Positions 21,415 to 31,300 of a stretch of 64,000 nt of DNA are shown piece by piece. The stretch covers positions 5,387,512-5,451,511 of the forward strand of contig CP136064.1 in NCBI GenBank assembly GCA_032622095.1. The letters are read 5' to 3'. Source of the stretch: Siphonodentalium dalli. Lineage: Eukaryota > Mollusca > Scaphopoda > Gadilida > Siphonodentaliidae. A program made the position numbers and the translations under genes. Every line of letters starts with the position of its first letter. Within the stretch, counting starts at the first letter, position 1. The notes below the pieces were generated by a model that did no database searches, was not told the origin of the DNA, and saw only the letters and a program-made list of their open reading frames with translations.

Positions 21415-21665
21415 CTTTAAAACAAAGAAGGAAAATACAATAAGACTATCCATTACCCTGCATGGAGCCCCACACATATATAATAAGACTATCCATTTCA
21501 TGTAATAACCCGGACATGATCTCTCGTTATGAGAATTAATCCTCATGTGATACCTAAAAATAGCCATGGCTATATATGGAAGATATAATTAGGAGGCAGA
21601 CAATCTCTCCTGCATAGGAAGTAAATGCCATCTATCTCATGTAATAGTATATAGATAATGCATGA
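21415..21665. repeat. Dispersed repeat G, copy 3
   Basis: Matches 20395-20595 and contains a small internal duplication of ataagactatccatt (21438 and 21482). Stretches 21190-21414 and 21715-21999 show nothing I recognise. Confidence 0.72.
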
Positions 21666-21674
21666 CTGTGCGTG

Positions 21675-21714
21675 GTATAGTCACTAAATTCACCCTCTGG
21701 GGACCTCATTCTGA
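21675..21714. mobile_element. Fragment of family A MITE
   Basis: About 40 bp (cactaaattcaccctctggg to cctcattctg) is a lone right arm. Confidence 0.7.
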
Positions 21715-21999
21715 ATATGTATAACACACAATCTATAGGCCTGGAGTCAACCATCATAGTGCCATAGTATGCAGTCAAATTGTTCATATTTGATGCTCAA
21801 AATTGAATATTATGAAAAGAGGGCATTTGTTTGGTTAAAGGATTGCTATCCTGATGAAACAACAAAACACTATCGGAAAGCCACCCCTATTGTGATCACA
21901 ATGATCCAAGTCCCATAACAATCGCGTAATAAATAAGCCTAGAAATAAATAAATAATACCACCACCGGTTGTCGGCTATCTCCGTCGCAAATCCTCATA

Positions 22000-22075
22000 T
22001 GACGTCAAATGAGTAAACTAATTAAAAACACGGAGTCGGAGTCGGAGTTAATTGTGTCTACCTATATGACGTCAT
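22000..22075. promoter_or_regulatory. Two perfect CRE-like palindromes
   Basis: TGACGTCA occurs at 22000-22007 and 22068-22075, each inside the similar context tatgacgtca(a/t)atgag, 68 bp apart. CREB/ATF proteins bind this octamer. It lies about 340 bp upstream of the THAP-like remnant. Function is speculative, and the pair could be a small duplication. Confidence 0.35.
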
Positions 22076-22302
22076 ATGAGTGGCGATGGAAAATGCGGAA
22101 TCGAGCGCGTGAGTGTAATGGAATTACTGTGGGGCATGGCATGTCAATAACATTGTGTACACGTGGTGAATTTTCAACGCCTGGTGAGTTATCTTCACTT
22201 GTGATTTGTCATAAGTGCTGCTTGGAAAATTATTGTTTTGACAAGAAACATAGAAGGCCGATTGAGCGGGGTAGATAACACTTTCGTGTAAAAAATAAAG
22301 CT

Positions 22303-22309
22303 TATAAAA
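22303..22309 (+). promoter_or_regulatory. Possible TATA box before the THAP remnant
   Basis: TATAAAA lies 112 bp before the first THAP methionine (22415) in otherwise unremarkable sequence. It is plausible as a core promoter, but the motif is common in AT-rich DNA. Confidence 0.25.
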
Positions 22310-22414
22310 ACACGAGCCGACATGTGAACTCTATTCGGGTGCGTGATCACGGTGTTGTTTTAATTTTCCATATATATGCCCCGATTGTCCCGTATTTACA
22401 ATTCATTCGTGACA

Positions 22415-22813
22415 ATGCCAAATAAATGCAGTGTTTTCGGCTGTGGCCGGTATAGTGACTCTCAATTAGGTATAATTCTGCATTCATTTCCAAACGACGT
22501 TCGTTTATGTGACATTTGGTGGGATTTCTGTGGGAAACCCGTTACTCAAAATCAGAAACTATTGAAGTAGTTGCCAACGAAATAGTCCTGAATTTGTTCC
22601 GTCCACTTCGAAAAAATGTGTTTTGAGCACAACGCGAATACACTTGGCCCGAACAGTGGCTACCGACGACAACTCAGAGGAAATGCAACCCCCACGTTAA
22701 ACAAATGGACCACCGACGAGAATGCCATCCCAAGAAAAACGTCAACTCCCGTAAAGAATATAAATTTTCCGGAGCTTCCAGTCGTGAGTATATCCAATCG
22801 AACCTATCGCTAA
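22415..22813 (+). pseudogene. Decayed THAP zinc-finger coding region
   Basis: One frame spells a complete THAP DNA-binding fold. Numbering from M1 at 22415, it has C5 and C10 (MPNKCSVFGC), H23-x-F-P26, a tryptophan pair at 35-36, C61 and H64 (ICSVHF) and an A-T-P-T-L box at 91-95 where THAP proteins have AVPTF. That is the C-x4-C ... C-x2-H zinc module at normal length. Three stops interrupt it at codons 52, 57 and 59 (22568-22591), all between the tryptophans and the second zinc pair. The frame then stays open to 22813. AATAAA follows at 22833. THAP domains occur in host regulators and at the N-terminus of P-element-type transposases. No transposase body is visible downstream, so the source is undecided. 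The stops could instead mark a mis-predicted intron, but no splice pair fits the collinear spacing. Confidence 0.75.
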
Positions 22814-22832
22814 AAAGCCAATACATATACCA

Positions 22833-22979
22833 AATAAAGAGCGTTTCATTTGACGACTCAGTCATGGTTACGAATACATACCATTGCAGTTAAAGTGGGG
22901 AGTATATTGATGAATAATTTAGTAAAGTATTCACGATGACAACTCGAGTCCCCATTTTCCTTCACTATGACTCAATAAA
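22833..22979 (+). terminator. Two AATAAA signals in a repeated context
   Basis: AATAAA at 22833 and 22974 is each followed by gagcgtt(t/c)cat, so the two signals lie in copies of the same short sequence. They would serve as polyadenylation signals for a transcript of the THAP remnant. This is inferred only from motif and position. Confidence 0.3.
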
Positions 22980-23396
22980 GAGCGTTCCATGTTAATTATC
23001 GTATATTATTTCGGTTTTACGGTCAGTTGTCTATATAAACATGTGCTCGTGTTTCTCTTTTTTTCGTTACCGAATACACTCGTTACCGGAATAGTCAAAT
23101 TATATTATATATTCATATAAAGATTGCATATATGCGAAGACTTGCACAGTTAATACTAATAGACAATTATCATATCGTAAACATTCCAATGTCCAGATCC
23201 TACGTAAAATGCGGCATGGCTTTATAATAACAACACATCGCGATACATATAATAATAACACGCTAAAGAGTGAGAACACGATGTATTTGCAGTGTTCTCC
23301 CATTATGCGACAAACGTCAAAAGCCGCGATGGAATTCATGATCGCTTTGCGCGTGCAAATTTATGATATCGTTGAATATCTATGCGTTGTCAATGA

Positions 23397-23480
23397 GTTA
23401 CCACGTGGTCGATCATGTGACTATGCTTCTGTTTACACGTGACAATCATGTGATGTGGCCGATGATCACGTGACTCGTCT
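23397..23480. promoter_or_regulatory. Cluster of CACGTG / CATGTG boxes
   Basis: Within about 80 bp there are ccacgtgg, atcatgtgac, acacgtgac, atcatgtgat and atcacgtgac. These resemble E-box sites for bHLH-ZIP factors. The density is notable, but no gene is visible on either side. Confidence 0.35.
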
Positions 23481-23884
23481 ACAACACAAAATCTTCGGCT
23501 ATCTTCGGAATTTTTTTTAATCGTTATAAAAATAACGATTAGCGGCCGAATATTAGATTACATGCGCATAATGGACATTTGATGTATATATTATCGGTAT
23601 ATTGAAAGAAAATACTCAATTTTTTTCAGGATCATATTCCTTTAATAGCTCAACTTTACATGTAGAACGAGTCATTTAGGGGTCATTCAGCTGCCATGTT
23701 GGATTTCCAAATTCAATTCATCATTCTATTTATAGCTAATCACAAAAATTTAACTTTCGCAAAGTTGAGCTACAGTGGACACATTCATTTTTTAACCATG
23801 GGTGTTGGCATACCCTTGCAGTGTCAATTAGACTGAAATTAAATTTTAAATAAACACATCTAAGAACTCTTAAAGGTGAAAATG
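23481..23884. other. No recognisable gene; small perfect hairpin
   Basis: The stem aatcgttat/ataacgatt (about 23519-23540) has a four-base A loop. The rest is AT-rich. The preceding 22980-23396 also shows nothing recognisable apart from a tatataaac near 23031. Confidence 0.4.
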
Positions 23885-24149
23885 CTAATATCCCAAACAC
23901 TTCATGAGACATTAAAAGACCTTGTGATGGTATCATCCACACAAAATTTACATCAACAAAAAAGCAAAATGCAATGAATAAGACAAGAGTATCCATTTCA
24001 TGTTATAACACTAGCTTACATGATCACTCATTACGAGAGTTAATCCTCATATAGCGATACCTAAAAATAACCATGGCTAAATACGGAAGGTACAATTATG
24101 AGACGGCACACAATCTCTCCTAAGCAAGAAGTAAATGTCATGTACTATA
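23885..24149. repeat. Dispersed repeat G, copy 4
   Basis: Matches copy 2 from cacttcatgagacattaaaa to aagtaaatgtcatgtact and ends exactly where the truncated family F terminus begins. Confidence 0.78.
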
Positions 24150-24190
24150 GCTATGGGGGCCATTGTCACAAGGCATCGATCACGTAGATG
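24150..24190 (+). mobile_element. Truncated left end of family F
   Basis: The sequence gctatgggggccattgtcac plus aaggcatcgatcac matches the terminus at 11473. The remainder of the element is absent. Confidence 0.65.
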
Positions 24191-24301
24191 AATGAAAAAC
24201 AACTTATACATTTATAAGGGAGGAAATAAATTAAATATTAGTTAAACATTTCTATACCTACTAGTAATGTCATGAAATTGCTTGAGTTATATTCCTATAA
24301 C

Positions 24302-24544
24302 TTAACTCTTTGAGTGCCAGGGGCCGATATTATCGGCCCTAAACCTACACAATAAGTCTGTTAAAGAATATAATAAAATATATTAAAATTGTAAAACAAA
24401 AACAAAAAACAAAAAAATTCTTAAGCCAATGCATTCTCTTATATATGCGAGGCGACCTATGGTCGACTCGCATATATAAGAGAATGCATTGGCACAGGGT
24501 ATATGGGTTTATACAAAAATCGGACCTGGCACTCAAAGGGTTAA
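24302..24544 (+). mobile_element. TTAA element, family B2 with hairpin H
   Basis: TTAA at 24302 and 24541. The ends are ttaactctttgagtgccagg and cctggcactcaaagggttaa. There is one H hairpin near the right side and a spacer with ttaaagaatataataaaat. Same layout as 3768-4002. Confidence 0.88.
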
Positions 24545-24659
24545 TAAAAGAACCCAGTTTTGGAGCATGGCATCACCATTTTAGTCGTGTGTTCAAGCGA
24601 TGACCTCAAAACAATATTGTTTCTTAAAAAGAGAGAATTTGATACTTGTTTTTAATCAC

Positions 24660-24956
24660 TTTAAGATATATAAAAGGTTGTCGACCACATAGTTCCCTGA
24701 AATGGTGGCTAACTCCAAAAGGCTAACTCCAAGGTGGCTAACTCCGAGATTGGCAGTGTTATTGAAATCGGTTAATATTTGTTTGAGTTATTGCACTTAC
24801 GACAAAAAAATGGCAAAAGTTCGTTAAACTAAGGGGCATAACTCAAGTAAGAAAAATAGGATGAAACTGTGACAACCAACTCATAAACAAACAATTATTG
24901 AAATCGGTTAATATTTGTTCGAGTTATTGCGCTCATGACAAAGAAACTGGTTTAAT
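24660..24956. repeat. Diffuse repeat M, upstream of the satellite
   Basis: It contains twice the phrase attgaaatcggttaatatttg (24762 and 24898) and ggggcataactcaag, like the M repeat at 6931. It leads straight into the first satellite units. Confidence 0.55.
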
Positions 24957-25082
24957 AAGTTTAACCCTTTCTATACTAAAGCATTATTGATGAGTAGTTA
25001 TCCCATAGGAAATGTTCAGGTAATAAGTTTAACCCTTTCTATACTAAAGCATTATTGATGAGTAGTTATCCCATAGGAAATG
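24957..25082. repeat. Two leading units of the 68-bp satellite
   Basis: Two units (taagtttaaccctttctata and on) are separated from the main array by an M repeat at 25083-25328. Confidence 0.9.
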
Positions 25083-25328
25083 TCAAAATAAGTCGAAAAT
25101 GAAGTGTAATGTTAGGAAAAACAGTCCGAGCCAACCCTGAGCCGCATCATGTGGAGAGGGTGTTGTGAGAAGCATGTATACCGAAAATTATTTAAATCGG
25201 TTCATATTTGTTAAAGTTATTAAGTCGGACAGAATTTTCTAAGTCAAAATAAGTCGAAAAGTAAGACGTAACTTAAAAAAAGAAAGTCGGACCGCACCGC
25301 AATTAGCATCATGCAGAGAGGCGGTCAG
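25083..25328. repeat. M repeat inside the satellite
   Basis: Closely matches 7090-7350 (gaagtgtaatgttaggaaaa, tatttaaatcggttcatatt, aagtcggacagaattttcta). It interrupts the satellite after its second unit. Confidence 0.75.
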
Positions 25329-28300
25329 GAAAATGTTCAGATAATAAGTTTAACCCTTTCTATACTAAAGCATCATTGATGAGTAGTTATCCTTTAGGAA
25401 TGTTCAGATAATAAGTTTAACCCTTTCTATACTAAAGCATCATTGATGAGTAGTTATCCCATAGGAAATGTTCAGATAATAAGTTTAACCCTTTCTATAC
25501 TAAAGTATCATTGATGAGTCGTTATCCTTAAGGAAATGTTCAGGTAATAAGTTTAACCCTTTCTATACTAAAGTATCATTGATGAGTCGTTATCCCATAT
25601 GAAATGTTCAGATAATAAGTTTAACACTTTCTATACTAAAGCATCATTGATGAGTAGTTATCCCATATGAAATGTTCAGATAATAAGTTTAACCTTTTCA
25701 ATACTAAAGCATCATTGATGGGTAGTTAACCCATAGGAAATGTTCAGGTAATAAGTTTAACCCTTTCTATACTAAAGTATCATTGATGAGTAGTTATCCT
25801 TAAGGAAATGTTCAGATAATTAGTTAACCCTTTCTACATTAAAGCACCATTGATGAGTAGTTATCCCATAGGAAATGTTCAGGTAATAAGTTTAACCCTT
25901 TCTATACTAAAGTATCATTGATGAGTAGTTATCCTTAAGGAAATGTTCAGATAATTAGTTAACCCTTTCTACATTAAAGCACCATTGATGAGTAGTTATC
26001 CCATAGGAAATGTTCAGATAATAAGTTTAACCCTTTCTATACTAAAGCATCATTGATGAGTAGTTATCCCATAGGAAATGTTCAGATAATAAGTTTAACC
26101 CTTTCTATACTAAAGCATCATTGATGAGTAGTTATCCCATAGGAAATGTTCAGATAATAAGTTTAACCCTTTCTATACTAAAGTATCATTGATGAGTCGT
26201 TATCCTTAAGGAAATGTTCAGGTAATAAGTTAAACCCTTTCTATACTAAAGTATCATTGATGAGTCGTTATCCTTAAGGAAATGTTCAGATAATAAGTTT
26301 AACCCTTTCTATACTGAAGCACCATTGATGAGTAGTTATCCCATAGGAAATGTTCAGGTAATAAGTTTAACCCTTTCTATACTAAAGTATCATTGATGAG
26401 TAGTTATCCTTAATGAAATGTTCAGATAATTAGTTAACCCTTTCTACATTAAAGCACCATTGATGAGTAGTTATCCCATAGGAAATGTTCAGATAATAAG
26501 TTTAACCCTTTCTATACTAAAGCATCATTGATGAGTAGTTAACCCATAGGAAATGTTCAGATAATAAGTTTAACACTTTCTATACTAAAGCATCATTGAT
26601 GAGTAGTTATCCCATATGAAATGTTCAGATAATAAGTTTAACCCTTTCTATACTAAAGCATCATTGATGAGTCGTTATCCCATAGGAAATGTTCAGGTAA
26701 TAAGTTTAACCCTTTCTATACTAAAGTATCATTGATGAGTAGTTATCCTTAAGGAAATGTTCAGATAATTAGTTAACCCTTTCTACATTAAAGCACCATT
26801 GATGAGTAGTTATCCCATAGGAAATGTTCAGATAATAAGTTTAACCCTTTCCATACTAAAGCATCATTGATGAGTAGTTAACCCATAGGAAATGTTCACA
26901 TAATAAGTTTAACCCTTTCCATACTAAAGCATCATTGATGAGTAGTTATCCTTAAGGAAAAGTTCAGATAATAAGTTTAACCCTTTCTATACTAAAGCAT
27001 CATTGATGAGTAGTTATCCCATAGGAAATGTTCAGATAATAAGTTTAACCCTTTCTATACTAAAGAAATATTGATGAGTAGTTATCCTTAAGGAAATGTT
27101 CAGATAATACGTTTAACCCTTTTTATACTAAAGCATCATTGATGAGTAGTTATCCCATAGGAAATGTTCAGATAATAAGTTTAACCCTTTCTATACTAAA
27201 GCATCATTGATGAGTAGTTATCCCATAGGAAATGTTCAGATAATAAGTTTAACCCTTTCTATACTGAAGCATCATTGATGAGTAGTTATCCCATAGGAAA
27301 TGTTCAGATAATAAGTTTAACCCTTTCTATACTAAAGCATCATTGATGAGTAGTTATCCCATAGGAAATGTTCAGATAATAAGTTTAACCCTTTCTATAC
27401 TAAAGCATCATTGATGAGTAGTTATCCCATAGGAAATGTTCAGATAATAAGTTTAACCCATTCTATACTAAAGCATCATTGATGAGTAGTTAACCCATAG
27501 GAAATGTTCACATAATAAGTTTAACCCTTTCCATACTAAAGCATCATTGATGAGTAGTTATCCTTAAGGAAATGTTCAGATAATAAGTTTAACCCTTTCT
27601 ATACTAAAGCATCATTGATGAGTAGTTATCCCATAGGAAATGTTCAGGTAATAAGTTTAACCCTTTCTATACTAAAGTATCATTGATGAGTAGTTATCCT
27701 TAAGGAAATGTTCAGATAATTAGTTAACCCTTTCTACATTAAAGCACCATTGATGAGTAGTTATCCCATAGGAAATGTTCAGATAATAAGTTTAACCCTT
27801 TCCATACTAAAGCATCATTGATGAGTAGTTAACCCATAGGAAATGTTCACATAATAAGTTTAACCCTTTCCATACTAAAGCATCATTGATGAGTAGTTAT
27901 CCTTAAGGAAATGTTCAGATAATAAGTTTAACCCTTTCTATACTAAAGCATCATTGATGAGTAGTTATCCCATAGGAAATGTTCAGATAATAAGTTTAAC
28001 CCTTTCTATACTAAAGTATCATTGATGAGTCGTTATCCTTAAGGAAATGTTCAGGTAATAAGTTTAACCCTTTCTATACTAAAGTATCATTGATGAGTCG
28101 TTATCCCATATGAAATGTTCAGATAATAAGTTTAACACTTTCTATACTAAAGCATCATTGATGAGTAGTTATCCCATATGAAATGTTCAGATAATAAGTT
28201 TAACCTTTTCAATACTAAAGCATCATTGATGGGTAGTTAACCCATAGGAAATGTTCAGGTAATAAGTTTAACCCTTTCTATACTAAAGTATCATTGATGA

Positions 28301-31300
28301 GTAGTTATCCTTAAGGAAATGTTCAGATAATTAGTTAACCCTTTCTACATTAAAGCACCATTGATGAGTAGTTATCCCATAGGAAATGTTCAGGTAATAA
28401 GTTTAACCCTTTCTATACTAAAGTATCATTGATGAGTAGTTATCCTTAAGGAAATGTTCAGATAATTAGTTAACCCTTTCTACATTAAAGCACCATTGAT
28501 GAGTAGTTATCCCATAGGAAATGTTCAGATAATAAGTTTAACCCTTTCTATACTAAAGCATCATTGATGAGTAGTTATCCCATAGGAAATGTTCAGATAA
28601 TAAGTTTAACCCTTTCTATACTAAAGCATCATTGATGAGTAGTTATCCCATAGGAAATGTTCAGATAATAAGTTTAACCCTTTCTATACTAAAGTATCAT
28701 TGATGAGTCGTTATCCTTAAGGAAATGTTCAGGTAATAAGTTAAACCCTTTCTATACTAAAGTATCATTGATGAGTCGTTATCCTTAAGGAAATGTTCAG
28801 ATAATAAGTTTAACCCTTTCTATACTGAAGCACCATTGATGAGTAGTTATCCCATAGGAAATGTTCAGGTAATAAGTTTAACCCTTTCTATACTAAAGTA
28901 TCATTGATGAGTAGTTATCCTTAATGAAATGTTCAGATAATTAGTTAACCCTTTCTACATTAAAGCACCATTGATGAGTAGTTATCCCATAGGAAATGTT
29001 CAGATAATAAGTTTAACCCTTTCTATACTAAAGCATCATTGATGAGTAGTTAACCCATAGGAAATGTTCAGATAATAAGTTTAACACTTTCTATACTAAA
29101 GCATCATTGATGAGTAGTTATCCCATATGAAATGTTCAGATAATAAGTTTAACCCTTTCTATACTAAAGCATCATTGATGAGTCGTTATCCCATAGGAAA
29201 TGTTCAGGTAATAAGTTTAACCCTTTCTATACTAAAGTATCATTGATGAGTAGTTATCCTTAAGGAAATGTTCAGATAATTAGTTAACCCTTTCTACATT
29301 AAAGCACCATTGATGAGTAGTTATCCCATAGGAAATGTTCAGATAATAAGTTTAACCCTTTCCATACTAAAGCATCATTGATGAGTAGTTAACCCATAGG
29401 AAATGTTCACATAATAAGTTTAACCCTTTCCATACTAAAGCATCATTGATGAGTAGTTATCCTTAAGGAAAAGTTCAGATAATAAGTTTAACCCTTTCTA
29501 TACTAAAGCATCATTGATGAGTAGTTATCCCATAGGAAATGTTCAGATAATAAGTTTAACCCTTTCTATACTAAAGAAATATTGATGAGTAGTTATCCTT
29601 AAGGAAATGTTCAGATAATACGTTTAACCCTTTTTATACTAAAGCATCATTGATGAGTAGTTATCCCATAGGAAATGTTCAGATAATAAGTTTAACCCTT
29701 TCTATACTAAAGCATCATTGATGAGTAGTTATCCCATAGGAAATGTTCAGATAATAAGTTTAACCCTTTCTATACTAAAGCATCATTGATGAGTAGTTAA
29801 CCCATAGGAAATGTTCACATAATAAGTTTAACCCTTTCCATACTAAAGCATCATTGATGAGTAGTTATCCTTAAGGAAATGTTCAGATAATAAGTTTAAC
29901 CCTTTCTATACTAAAGCATCATTGATGAGTAGTTATCCCATAGGAAATGTTCAGATAATAAGTTTAACCCTTTCTATACTAAAGTATCATTGATGAGTCG
30001 TTATCCTTAAGGAAATGTTCAGGTAATAAGTTTAACCCTTTCTATACTAAAGTATCATTGATGAGTCGTTATCCCATATGAAATGTTCAGATAATAAGTT
30101 TAACACTTTCTATACTAAAGCATCATTGATGAGTAGTTATCCCATATGAAATGTTCAGATAATAAGTTTAACCTTTTCAATACTAAAGCATCATTGATGG
30201 GTAGTTAACCCATAGGAAATGTTCAGGTAATAAGTTTAACCCTTTCTATACTAAAGTATCATTGATGAGTAGTTATCCTTAAGGAAATGTTCAGATAATT
30301 AGTTAACCCTTTCTACATTAAAGCACCATTGATGAGTAGTTATCCCATAGGAAATGTTCAGGTAATAAGTTTAACCCTTTCTATACTAAAGTATCATTGA
30401 TGAGTAGTTATCCTTAAGGAAATGTTCAGATAATTAGTTAACCCTTTCTACATTAAAGCACCATTGATGAGTAGTTATCCCATAGGAAATGTTCAGATAA
30501 TAAGTTTAACCCTTTCTATACTAAAGCATCATTGATGAGTAGTTATCCCATAGGAAATGTTCAGATAATAAGTTTAACCCTTTCTATACTAAAGCATCAT
30601 TGATGAGTAGTTATCCCATAGGAAATGTTCAGATAATAAGTTTAACCCTTTCTATACTAAAGTATCATTGATGAGTCGTTATCCTTAAGGAAATGTTCAG
30701 GTAATAAGTTAAACCCTTTCTATACTAAAGTATCATTGATGAGTCGTTATCCTTAAGGAAATGTTCAGATAATAAGTTTAACCCTTTCTATACTGAAGCA
30801 CCATTGATGAGTAGTTATCCCATAGGAAATGTTCAGGTAATAAGTTTAACCCTTTCTATACTAAAGTATCATTGATGAGTAGTTATCCTTAATGAAATGT
30901 TCAGATAATTAGTTAACCCTTTCTACATTAAAGCACCATTGATGAGTAGTTATCCCATAGGAAATGTTCAGATAATAAGTTTAACCCTTTCTATACTAAA
31001 GCATCATTGATGAGTAGTTAACCCATAGGAAATGTTCAGATAATAAGTTTAACACTTTCTATACTAAAGCATCATTGATGAGTAGTTATCCCATATGAAA
31101 TGTTCAGATAATAAGTTTAACCCTTTCTATACTAAAGCATCATTGATGAGTCGTTATCCCATAGGAAATGTTCAGGTAATAAGTTTAACCCTTTCTATAC
31201 TAAAGTATCATTGATGAGTAGTTATCCTTAAGGAAATGTTCAGATAATTAGTTAACCCTTTCTACATTAAAGCACCATTGATGAGTAGTTATCCCATAGG

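Noticed and set aside
22009-22278. Plus-strand frame of 89 codons upstream of the THAP remnant
   Set aside because: It has several Cys and His residues but no spacing I recognise, and nothing else supports coding. Left unannotated.
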